Positions 48,895 through 60,500 of a stretch of DNA of 64,000 nucleotides are shown here, piece by piece; within the stretch, counting starts at the first letter, position 1; each line of letters opens with the position of its first letter. The notes beneath the pieces were generated by a model. The model was not told the DNA's origin and did no database searches. It was given only the letters and a program-made list of their open reading frames with translations. The translations under genes were made by a program, and so were the position numbers. The DNA comes from Suillus spraguei (Eukaryota > Basidiomycota > Agaricomycetes > Boletales > Suillaceae): contig JABCPU010000348.1 in NCBI GenBank assembly GCA_016800925.1, positions 1-64,000 of the forward strand. Reading direction: 5' to 3'.

Positions 48895-50359
48895 ATGTCT
48901 TTCCCCACTGCCTACATTGCCCCCGTCACCGTTACCAACAATGTCTCCAACTCTGAAGAAGAACAATACAGAACCCTCACTGCAGAAATTGATAATCAAT
49001 CCTACATCGAAGCCACTCTCCTCTGTGAGGACATGCCCTCGAAATCGACAGAATTCTCACGAAAGGGGTGCCTTCCCTGCCCGACTCATCGTTAACATTA
49101 TTCGCACCGCAGCCCTTATCGAAGCCACCGCTAAGGAAACTACAGAAATCACACTCTGTCACCGTTTCATTCATCTTCAAAAACGCATTCGTGCTTACGC
49201 TATGCTGTTGCTTCCCGATTCCTTTAAGAATGATGTTGAAGAAGCTATTCACATTATTGCCGAACGTCGAGCAGGGTTGCTCGACCTCCCTCTCCACAAA
49301 GAGATACGCCAATTCCTGTCCCAGCACCCGCTTCTTCGCGTAGCTATTCTACTCTTGATGCCTTTAATGGCCTATACACTGCTGTGCAAGAAATCGGGCA
49401 ACTCACCAACACAGTCGTCGATACCATTCAGCAATCAGTCGCTGAAACCAGGACAGCCAGAAACCTAGTAGAAGAAGCCATCGCTGACTTACAACAAGTA
49501 CAAGATGACCTTGTATCCCCCCAACACCATCCCCGATTGAACAATCAGCGTCATCACCCCCTGTTACAGTCACCCATGACCATCCAACATGGCTATATGA
49601 ACCGTGCACAGAGGAACAGTACGAGGCCGCTAAACTATTAGGTATTTCCGCCACCGAGTTGGTAACACTTGGCCCTCGACTTCGCGACCTCCATATTCAT
49701 CCTCCCATGTCTATTCCATCGTCATTCGGTCCTATGGATCCCGTTTCGCCAATCTTAGTAAAAGACTTCGGTATCACTTCCCCCTCTTCTCCCACCGAAC
49801 TTCTTGCAGCTGCTGAGCGTGCAGTCACCCCGGACCTTCCCGAATCAGCATACACATTGTCCTCCGCTCAGCAGGCACAACTTAAGCGGCAGAATACTCT
49901 TGCCTTAAAACATATGACAAAAAAAAGGGAAAGAAACGCGCCAGATCCACTAGTCCTACGCCCATCATCTCTCCATCTCCCCTACGCAAAGTGCATTCTA
50001 ACCCTGACGAGAACATGAAATGCCGCGTCTGTGGATTATTAGGACATCGTCAAAAGAACTGTGCGGAATATCAGTGCAAGGTTTGCAGATATTGGTCGCC
50101 CACTCATTTATCCCTCTACTGCCCCAACCGAGTTGGGCCTCCTCCCTTCGAGTTAACTTGGAAAGATGAGGGATTTTACGACGCACTTCGTGCTTGGGAA
50201 AAGCAACTTGACGATGAACGTATTCAAGCAGAGAAGAGAAGGGATTCTAAACGACGCGCTGGTTTGGAGGAAGCTAAGTACATGATGAGTGGATCCTCTG
50301 CTGATGAAGACTACGAATGGAGCGACGATCCCATTTACTATGCGAACCAAGATGAGTAA
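48895..50359 (+). pseudogene. Extra ORF after integrase, with two zinc knuckles (frameshifted)
   Basis: Begins MSFPTAYIAPVTVTNNVSNS. Across frame changes near 49060, 49340 and 49540 it gives helical segments (RFIHLQKRIRAYAMLLLPD; IADLQQVQDDLVSPQ) and a proline/serine-rich part. The final intact frame (from 49991) holds CRVCGLLGHRQKNC (CX2CX4HX4C) and CKVCRYWSPTHLSLYC (CX2CX6HX4C), then an acidic tail ending YYANQDE. It ends 33 bp before the 3' LTR, inside the element. A second nucleocapsid-like domain in this position is unusual for gypsy elements. Function unknown; nucleic-acid binding is inferred. Confidence 0.75.
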
Positions 50360-50392
50360 AAGTCGGTGACTTTACATGTAAAGAGGGGGTAA

Positions 50393-50866
50393 TGTTACAA
50401 TCGTACGTGCCCCTATTCATTTTCTACTTCATTTACCTTGTACATTACGTAACATGACTCTGACTCATATGCTCAACGCATCTGTACTATAGTTGCCTTC
50501 CTCCTTTGGATACGCACTTACGTTCTCACGCCTCTCTTGGTCTGTGCGCACATATTGGCCTATTTAAGCACAGTGTACTTGTAGTAGATTCCCTACTTTA
50601 ATCTTACTGGGTTTTACCTGGAATCTCCTTCGCTTAGGTCTCCAACCTAAGTCGTCTTGAATCGTCTCTAAGTCTAAGCACTCCTTAGCCTTAGTCTCTA
50701 TTCTCGCGGATACCTCTTTGACTTGTCATTGAGGCTGAACCCTTGATCGTACTCGGAACGCGTTCCTTGTACTTTCACCTTGTTCTCTTTTGAACATTGT
50801 AAGAACTCCCAGCAGACCGTCTGTGTCTTTTCACTGTCGCTGGTGACGCCACCCCAGTTCGTAACA
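50393..50866 (+). repeat. 3' LTR of gypsy element
   Basis: 474 bp, same ends and TATA-like box as the 5' LTR, preceded by the polypurine tract. Followed by CAGAC. Confidence 0.9.
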
Positions 50867-51140
50867 CAGACTTGACTTAGTTTAGATTTTGCTGTACCAT
50901 TCTTTTTGCTCTCGCATTGCTTTCATGTAATTTTATTTTGCAATCTGTACACAAGAATCATGTAATTGTAGAATTAATCATTGTACTTGACGTGTCAACA
51001 TAGATTTTGAGAGATCACATAGACGCATCGAGGTTTCCCAGGGTGTTCTCAAAACACCTCAATAGTACCAAACAAAAGTTTGTAATCGATAATGTCATGG
51101 ACGCGTATTATCATATTCCATCTTATTTACTACCATCATC
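50867..51140. promoter_or_regulatory. Spacer between gypsy 3' LTR and DUF6698-like gene
   Basis: About 270 bp with no ORF. It is the only upstream DNA of the DUF6698-like gene before the LTR, so LTR sequences could influence that gene. Confidence 0.4.
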
Positions 51141-53310
51141 ATGATCATGCCAGCACGTAGGCACCGCTCACTGTCAACCTCCAGTAGCTCCTCATCAGAC
51201 AGTGATGACTCAATGACTCGTCAGTCATGCCCCACTTCACCACCCACGACTTCGCCAGTGCACGAAGAACCGAAACGAAAGAAATCCCTGCAAAAATGCA
51301 TAAGGGAATCATCAGATAGCGACACCGACGTGAAGAAACCCAACAAACGAATAAAGTAAGTTAGTTTCGCATTATCGTGTGCATATATGCATATCTAATC
51401 CCTCCTTCTTAGGAAACGTAAGGACTCAGACTCAGGCAACAAATCCAAACAGTAAGTACATGCCAGCACATCCGAATCATGCTTATCTCTCAATGTCCGA
51501 TACAGGAAAGGAATGTCACTGCAAGAGCAATGCTTACATGTTGCATGTTGGATACCCCGAGGGGTAGACATGTTTTGCAAACTTACTGATGTCTTTCAGG
51601 TTGCACCTCTCGTCGAGCAGCGAGAAGCAGCCGAAAGAGCAGACCATATTGAGGATAAACAAGTTAAGAATGACCGCAAAGCAATCTTGAAGAACATGTG
51701 AGTACAGCTCACGATCACATTTCATTTTTGCTAATAACACTACTCTAGCTCCAAGGATGACGAGGCACGAATGATGCGAACCTACAAGAAGATAACCATG
51801 GCTGCCCCATACCTACTAACGCTGGTCAATGGTAACAAGAAGAAGCGGCGAGAACTCGAGGCACTTCTCACTGAGGTAAGCAGTTGTATGCATGCATACA
51901 TGCACTGGTTTGTGCGCTAATGCCGCTTACAGATGCAAACAATTATCAGACAAGTTCGTTCGGAGGATGCTAGCCATCTGAAACCTGTCATTGGACAGTA
52001 TGCAGCATATGACCCTGACGACAAAGATCTGGACCCTCCCATTTGTGCTAATAATCAATGGTCACGCGCGAAGATGGGTATTAATCACCCGCAGCTTGCC
52101 AGGATGCTCTGTCCTGTGAAGCACTTGGGTGAATATTTGAAAGATCCTATAGTGTAAGCACCCTCCACTATTGGTTGAAGTTACTGACGGTTTTGATTAG
52201 AACATGCCAAAAGTTGCAAGATTGAGATATCAAGATGCGCGCATTGGTCTGGCCGGCCATGGTATACTCCGGTAAGATCGCTGGGGAAAATTTCAACCCT
52301 CAGCAGGTGCAGAACGGGCTATTTGAAGGATACCTTCTCGAGCGAGTGAGGGATTTTTTATTAGACCGATTGATCTTCGAGCATTCATCAAACCTGTCTC
52401 TCTCAGGTGATGAGGCATCTCTTCACAGGACCTTCCTCCGCTCTTTGTGCAGACAGCGAATCTGTTGGGACGCGTCCATGTAATGCATGTCTCCATAATA
52501 TGATGGAGGTAGAAGCAGAGAATATTGCATATGGTGTGATTCAGGTATGTCTCTCAATACACTTACTTTTTACATTTTAACTACTACTGAATGTCCTCAT
52601 ACAGAGCCATTTCGCCATCGGTTCACGCGACAAGTGGAAGGAAGAAGACAGAAATTACAACTACCAAAGTGCCTATTATTGGGTCATTTCAACTATTCGT
52701 GACGCCCCAGACCCCAATTGGGCAAAGGCACTGCACGAGCATTGGAACCTGTATGTATGAACTTCTTTTATGAGCAGTGTCTAACCTTGAGCTTCGTAGC
52801 AAATTGTTCAAAAACAAGCTTGGGCTTCGTGCATTGTCTTCCACGAACACCACCGATGACGACGACGATGACGACTTTGCTCTAATGCGAAAGCAGTATG
52901 AGCAGAGGCTTGCAGATGAAGCCACTGCACGGATGGTTTCTTCAGATTCTGGTCCTGGAGAGGAGCTGCCTACTCCACCAAAGAGTCCATCTGTCCCTGT
53001 CACTGCATCCAAGTCTGACGTCGTTAAATCTAGCACGAGTCTGCCACCCAAGATTCCACCTCCCAGTCCAGATCCAAAGCCTCAGGAATCTGCGACATCT
53101 GAGAAGCCCGAGCAGCAGGCAGTATCTGCTAAGGAACCAGCCGTTAATGAGGATTTCAGTGATCTTAGTGAGCCTGACGAACTCGACGAACTCGAGGAAG
53201 AACCCCAGCCACCAAAGTCCAAAGCCAAGAGGGGCCATATTCATAAGGTTGTTATACAGTCGCCATTACCAGCACCAAAGAAGGCCAGGAAGACCCGCAA
53301 GAAGAAATGA
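51141..53310 (+). CDS. DUF6698-like protein (multi-exon)
   Basis: A family of unknown function that is expanded in Agaricomycetes. Exon 1 encodes a serine/acidic-rich start (SLSTSSSSSSDSDDS). After several small exons comes a helical region with NHPQLARMLCPVKHLGEYLK (about 52080-52140). The central region MRALVWPAMVYSGKIAGENF, NGLFEGYLLER, joined by a 60-bp intron to VMRHLFTGPSSAL (about 52345-52425), then CNACLHNMMEVEAENIAYGV and SHFAIGSRDKWKEEDRNYN, matches the family pattern as I remember it. The last exon is low-complexity (DDDDDDDFALMRKQYEQRLA, proline-rich stretches) with a basic end (KKARKTRKKK), likely nuclear. The reading frame appears intact across inferred introns, apart from a stop near 52222 whose splicing I could not settle. 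Confidence 0.7.
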
Positions 53311-53767
53311 ATGGTTACTCATCTTCGTAGGTCACACCATGCTTTGCTTACATCGTGCTGACTGTTATGATATTCACATTTCAGGCTCGCTCACCATTGC
53401 TTTGTCATCTCTTCACATCAACATCTTCGCTGTGCCGTCCATCTCTTTGTTACCTTCGCTGTCTCTTCGCATCAATGTTTTCACATTTTCACATCCAAGT
53501 CTTCGCTGTCAAGTTTCATCAATCATTGTACTAATACCAGGATCCGGGATTACTCATTTTTGACTGCAATGCTCACTCTGTTTTACCCTGCCGCGCACTT
53601 TACAGTACATTCAGGACCTTACTCGTAGCTAATGCCATGTAATACAATAGCAAATTGACATCTGTTTAGCATGACATATCAGTGTGATAACCATACAGAA
53701 CAATGGAAACGGCTTAGCAGGACATATCAGCATGATACATGGCTAGCAGCTGAGGAATGATCAGCAG

Positions 53768-54060
53768 CATCAGGAAATTCACACATTCCTTGACGTGCCC
53801 TTATGCGGACTTATTTACACTTAACTGCCTTGGTGAAATTGAATCTACTTGTCCAAAATTTCAATGTGAATGAATTCAGAAAAAAAAGTTGAGATATATT
53901 AATATACATGTTTTATTGTATTTCGCACTCAAAAAATATAAGATATGCCAGGTGAATGATGTGAGAGAGAGCAAACAAGTTTTGAGATAAGTGAGTTAAG
54001 CTGATTAAGTTAAATAAGTCCGCATAAGGGCACGTCAAGGAATGTGTGAATTTCCTGATG
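53768..54060. mobile_element. MITE with 49-bp perfect terminal inverted repeats
   Basis: 53768-53816 is the exact reverse complement of 54012-54060 (tips CATCAGGAAATTCACACATT). The 195-bp centre is AT-rich and has no ORF. Both tips are flanked by CAG, which may be a 3-bp target duplication. The size and non-coding centre fit a miniature inverted-repeat element. The parent transposon is not in the window. Confidence 0.88.
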
Positions 54061-54567
54061 CAGTTGAGCAGCACATTAGCGAAAAAAACGAACCTAGGTA
54101 TGACCAGATAAGCGGACCCTGGGACCTGATACGCCTGCCGTCCCTTAAACGCCTTCTAAGGGCTGATGCGACCTTAGATTACCATCTCTGGAATGGGAAA
54201 TTTTGGTGATGCGCCTGGCAGTAGCGGCGTCGCTGCGGAGTACTTCGCGTGCTCCTCACTCGCATGACTGACAGTCTTTCTTCAAGTTAAAGCCATTCGA
54301 AGCATCAATGACCCAGTTCCAGGGTTCCTACTAGTACCTCCTCGGACATATTGCGACCTTCTTGCCCTACATGTCTAGTGTGCTATCGTGAAGGTCCTCC
54401 TGGTACTTGCGCAGATCTGTTTGTCATTCTTTGCTTACACGTGCTCTTCTAACTTACCTCAAAGTTGGAAACTATGTCCCTGAACCTCTAATACATATAT
54501 TATTACCCACAAGCGTATTTTTTTCTCCCCACTACCATCAACACCGCTGCCAAAGAACACTCAGAAA
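54061..54567. promoter_or_regulatory. Upstream region of the helicase/AAA gene
   Basis: About 500 bp between the MITE and the start codon. It has a T/C-rich stretch just before the ATG (about 54500-54530), common at fungal start regions. No other feature seen. Confidence 0.45.
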
Positions 54568-57500
54568 ATGTCTGATCGACGAGCGGCTTTGCTCAACAAA
54601 CGGTTCTATGACGTTCTCAAGGGCAAAGTCCCTATCGAGCCACGAAACTGTCACTTGTTTCTCGATTCTATATGTTCCCAACCAGATGTTGCAGTATGCG
54701 TAAACAAGATAGTGGGAGAAGCAAAAGGACCCTCTATCGTACAGGAGGCGATGCGACTGGACTTGTCAACGGAGTTTATGAATGGTATTGGTGCTAATGT
54801 TCTTGTATATCTCCTCCAGGTCACAAGCATCAGCAGCAATGTGCTGGATCACCTGTTTGTCCAAATAGTCGAACCAGATTTTTTCTGGTCGGCATTTAGC
54901 CAAGCTTTTGCTCGTGGAGAGCTACTCGAAAAAGCTCAACGAGCCTTCGCTAGCCTCCTCCTTCGGCTGTTGAACCTCTCCAACCATGACACAGCACCCT
55001 ATCGTGAACTAGCTGGCAGGCCAAGTGTACTCCCCAAACTCACAGGCTCTGCAAACTTGGAAGTCCGGCTTATTGGAGAGAAGATTAAGCACATCCTTTC
55101 GATGTATGGCTCCTCGGCCCCTCCCTCGGCTGCTAATGGCCCAGGCGGACGACATGACAATGATTTGGTCAATTTTCGTGATATCGCTATCCTTCCCACA
55201 GCCGATGAAATTGGATCCAAACAGCGACCATTCATGCGCCGTAGCTCAGAGCTAGAAGACGAATCTGGAGAAAGTACTCGTATCGCAGATTATCTTGATA
55301 ACACATTTCGCCTTCTTCGCGAAGACATGATAGCAGAGATGAGAGAAGAACTTCAGGCGCTGGAAGGAAAGAACGTCAAGCGCCACCGTGCTAGCCTTAT
55401 AGACGGTGTTATTCTCAAAGGTGTTTACCACGGCACCGATGATCGGAAGATGTTGTGGGGAATAACATTGGAGTGTATTGACGACCTGCCATCGCTGAAG
55501 CGCATCCCCCCGAAGGACAGGAAAGCATACCTCACAGATGATCACACTGGCTCCAAGATCCTTCGTCATCAATCACTCGTCTGCGTGGTGGTTGATGGCG
55601 AAGTCGTTGGCTTTGGCACTGTGAACCGAGTGGAAGATCTCTTGATCCGCAGCCCCCCTATTATTGTTATTCAGCTGGACGGGCAGGCGAGCACAAGCAG
55701 GACCATCCTCCGGCTCCGCAATGCCAAAGATGCGAAGGTCCTTCAGATTGACACTGCTCTCTTTGCCTTTGAGCCAGTGCTCAAGGCATTGCAGAAGACG
55801 CAGCATATCCCAGTATCGGATGAGCTGCTGTTCTGGAAACGTGGTGTTACTCTGCAGAACCCCCCGCAGATGGCTGATGACGTTATTACAGCCATCAAAG
55901 CTAACCATTTTGGAAACTTGCAACACTTGCTTCAGACTCCCAACCCCATATATCTAGATCGCTCACAAGCCTTGTCGATTCTTTCTGGCCTGACTCAGAG
56001 GGTGTCTTTGATACAGGGCCCTCCAGGTATGTTTTTTGACACTCTGAATGGTAAGTAAGGCTTATATAGTGTGTCAGGGACCGGAAAGTCTTTTGTGGGC
56101 GCCCTCTTAGCAAAAGCTCTACACAACTTCACCAGTCAGACGATTCTTGTGGTCTGTTATACCAACCATGCCCTGGACCAATTCTTAGACGATCTTCTCA
56201 AAATTGGCATTCCTGATGACCACATGGTCCGACTTGGAGGTAGAGCTAAACCACAGCTGGCGCATCTCAACCTCTTCAGTCCTAACCAGAGAACATCCCA
56301 ACCCCCACGGACTAAAGCAGATTGGACCATGATTGATGAATTCAAGAATAGACTCCGATTTCTATGCAATCGCCTTGACAACTCTGTTGTGGAGTTCATG
56401 CGAAATAGGATTCGTTACGAGGATATCTTAACGCATATCGAGTTTGAGGATGAGTCTTATTTTGAAGCTTTTCGCGTTCCCAAGTCAAATGACGACATGG
56501 CCATCGTGGGCCGCGGAGGTCGGGAGATTGACCCTACGTATCTCATCGCGCTATGGGAAAGAGGCCGTGATGCGGGTATCTTCAAACATGCACCTCATCT
56601 GCGGACGGAAGAATCGAAACGCATTTGGACTACTCCCTTGCCTGTCCGTAAGAGCATGTTGGCAAAATGGACGCACGACCTACAGAAGCAGATGGTAGAT
56701 GATATTGGCGCCGTTGGCCGAGACTATAATAATTGTCAAGTAGATCTCACCCGGAAGTTCGGCGAGTCATTGGTCGCAACGCTCAAGGCGAAAAGGATCA
56801 TTGCATGTACAACGACAGGTGCTGCGAAATTTACGGAAGATCTCCGAACAGCTGCTCCCGACGTTGTCCTTGTGAAGAGGCAGGAGAGATTCTGGAGAGC
56901 CATATTCTGACTGCCCTCGGCGCAAACACAAATCAGCTTATCCTTGTCGGAGACCACAAGTATGCTTTCAATTACTATGTTTTGTCCCTTATTCTGAGTT
57001 ATGAATTTAGGCAACTGAGACCGAAAGTCAATAGCTATGACCTCCAGGTCGAGAGTGACCAAGGATACGACTTGAACAGGTCGCTTTTCGAGCGCCTTGT
57101 TCTAAAAGGATTCCCTCACGCTACTCTCACCGAGCAACATCGTATGCGACCTGAAATCTCCGCACTTGTTCGCGAACTCACATACCCCGAACTTACGGAC
57201 GCTGCCAGCACTCATGGCAGAGCTGATATTCGTGGAGTTCAAGATAATATCATTTTTGTCAACCATGCTCACCCCGAGGACAACGAGGGCAGAGTGAATG
57301 ATCGTGGTGATCCTGGTTCTGTAACCTCAAAACAAAACTCTTACGAAGCCGGCATGGTTCTGAAAATTGTCCGGTACCTTGGTCAACAAGGTTATGGGAC
57401 GGATAATATTGTTATCCTAACGCCTTATCTTGGGCAGCTCTACAAACTTCGGGAATACCTCAAGGCAGACAATGATCCGGTGTTGAACGACCTCGACTCT

Positions 57501-60500
57501 TATGACTTGGTTCGCGCGGGGTTGCTCTCTCCCGACGCTGCCAAGGCATCCAAAAGGAAGATAAGACTTGCTACCATAGGTATGAACTCTACCACTACTA
57601 CGACGAATGCCTGAGGTTTAACTGACTGGAGTAGACAATTACCAGGGAGAGGAAAGCGATATTGTGGTTGCTAGCTTGACACGATCAAATCCCGACGGTG
57701 CTATCGGCTTCATGAAGTCCCCTGAACGTTTGAACGTCCTCTTGTCTCGAGCCCGTGATGGTTTTATTCTCATCGGCAATATGATCACGTTCGAGAACAA
57801 ATCTTCCCTTTGGTGTCATCTATTCAATCTTCTCAGACAAGCAGCACACATCTATGAAGGGTTCCCTGTTAAGTGCGAACGCCATCCTACGCGGAAGGCC
57901 ATCCTACGAGATGCTAATGACTTCGATGATCGATGTCCAGATGGTGGTTGTGCGGAGCCTTGGTGAGTGTCCTTTCAGCAGCGTTCGGTACATTTCCCTT
58001 ACCTTGCTCCTTAAGTGGTACCATGCTTAGTTGCAACGTACACCCTTGCCCTTCAAAGTGCCATCAACTTTCCGATCACTCCAAAGTACTTTGCCAACAG
58101 GCGTTATTTGGGAAATGTATGGCAGGCGTCCACCAAGTTTCATGGAAATGCCATCAAGGGCCTCACATGAAGTGCACTCCATGCGAGAAGGATGCAAAGC
58201 GCATCGAGAAGCAGTTACTGCGTGACGCAGAACTTCAGCAAAAACGTGATGTCGAGCAAGCTATTCATGATGCCCGAATGGCTGAAATGGATGCGAGACT
58301 CAAAGTCGAGGTCGAAGTTGTTGCAGATGCCAATACCGTAAAGCAAAGAGAGGCTATGGTTAAGCAGAAGGAACGAGAGATCCAAGAGGCAAAAGTTCGC
58401 GCGCAGAAAATGACAGGTTCCTCGAAAGACGGCGATACAGACCTATCCAAACCAACGACTTCTCCCTCGCAGCAGTCCTCCCATCCTTCATCTGCTCCTT
58501 TGCAACCTCCCAGTAGTCGACAAAACTCTGCCGCTCGCGATGACTGGGAGTCGCAGAAGAAGCTCTTAGGCGAGAAAAACGATGTGATTGATAGCGTTAT
58601 GGCGATGACTGGACTGGAAGGAGTGAAGTCGCAAGTTCTACAAACAAAGGAGAAGTTAGACTTGATGAAACGCCAGGGAACACCTGTGAACAAGGAGCGT
58701 TTGAATCTTGCGCTTTTGGGAAATCCAGGGACAGGTAGGAGCCGGAGCCGTTCTTTGGGTAATCTTTTCACGTCAATCTAAACATCTCTGCAGGGAAGAC
58801 AACGGTTGCAAGGCTGTATGCCCAGTTTCTTGAATCGATACAAGTACTTCCGGGAAGCGCATTTAAGGAAACCACAGGAGCGAGCCTGGCACATGATGGC
58901 GTCGGTGGTGCAAAGAAGCTTATCGAGGACGTTATGAAAGTTGGCGGTGGTGCCATATTCATTGATGAGGCCTATCAGCTCGTTAGCGCACAGGATGGGT
59001 CCGGCACCGATGTTCTCGACTTCCTGCTAGCGGAGATGGAGAATCGCGTTGGAAGCCTAGTTTTCATCCTTGCTGGGTACAGCCGTCAGATGGAAAAATT
59101 CTTCAACCATAATCAAGGTCTCCCGAGTCGTGTCCCGCATAGATTCACCTTTGAGGACTACACTGACGAAGAGCTTCTTGATATGTTCGCCAATCTGGTC
59201 GAAAAACAGTTTGGAGGCCAGATGAAGGTTGAAGAGGGTATCCAGGGTCTTTATAGTCGAATTGCTGTTCGACGCCTGGGTCGCGGCCGTGGCCGCGAAG
59301 GGTTTGGAAATGCCCGCGCACTGCAAAATATGTTTGCCCAGATACGTCAGCGACAAGCTGCAAGGATAGGAAAGGAGCGCAAGAATGGATCATCACCAGA
59401 TGACTTCTTACTCGTCAAGGAAGACCTTATTGGCCCCAATCCGGACTCCGTTCTTCCACACTGCCCTTCGTGGATAAAGTTACAAAAGCTCACTGGTCTT
59501 CAATCCGTGAAGCAATCTGTCGAAAATCTCTTCAACCTCATTAGGGCGAACTATCATCGCGAGTTGGGGGAAAAACACCCTCTTAATATGACCCTTAACC
59601 GGGTCTTCCTAGGCTCTCCAGGCACTGGCAAGACCACTGTCGCCAAACTTTATGGTCAAGCACTGGCGGACCTAGGGCTTCTCAGTAACGGGGAAGGTGC
59701 GCTGTTTTGCTGCAGGATATTGGAAGATCATTACCTAATTGCTGCCTTTAGTTGTGGTGAAGAACCCTTCAGATTTTGTTGGGCAGCATCTCGGGCAATC
59801 TGAACAGAACACTAAGGCCATCTTGGAGAGTACTGTAGGGAAGGTCTTAGTAATTGACGAGGTGCGTATATGTGTCCACCCTTACCTTGTGGTTCTTATC
59901 ATCACTCTAGGCATACATGCTGCACAGTAAGAATGGCGGTGCTCAGGACCCTTATAAGACTGGCGTCATTGACACCATGGTTGCGGAGATACAGAACGTA
60001 CCAGCGGATGATCGCTGTATCTTGCTATTGGGATACAAGGAGCAAATGGAAGACATGTTCAAGGCAGGTGCACGACTTCATGATCGGAATCTAACTCTGA
60101 TGCGTGAATCAGGATGTTAATCCTGGCTTTGCTCGGCGTTTTGCGATTGAGGACGCATTTATGTTTGAAGACTTCACTGAGCCTCAATTACAGGAGATTT
60201 TTGAACGGAAGCTAAGTGATCAGGACCTCAGCGCGACAAAGAAAGCCAAGCAAATAGCGCTTGGTCTTTTGAGCCGAAGAAAGAACCGTCCGAACTTTGG
60301 GAATGGAGGGGAAGTGGAAAACATGCTGACCTTTGCAAAAGATCGATATCTGAAGCGGCAGGCATCGCAACCTTCCCATCTGTCTCAGGACATCGTCTTC
60401 GAACCAGAAGACTTCGATCCCAACTGGGACCGTGATCAGCATGCTGCGGCAAACTTAGCTGAGCTGTTCGAAGATATGGTTGGATGCGAAGCCGTTATTC

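Larger units (their letters stand above)
43264..50866 (+). mobile_element. Ty3/gypsy element with two LTRs and an extra 3' ORF
   Basis: 5' LTR 43264-43733 and 3' LTR 50393-50866 both start TGTTACAATCG and end TTCGTAACA. Internal order is gag, protease, RT, RNase H, integrase, then an additional ORF with zinc knuckles. A purine tract AAAGAGGGGG lies just before the 3' LTR. The coding part is broken by multiple frameshifts. The left flank (CTACC) and right flank (CAGAC) do not form a target-site duplication. Confidence 0.92.

Noticed and set aside
56818..56875. An intron that would repair the helicase frame shift
   Set aside because: The GTGCTG..GAAG segment restores the frame but removes the conserved strand before motif II (AAPDVVLV), so a lost base is more likely.
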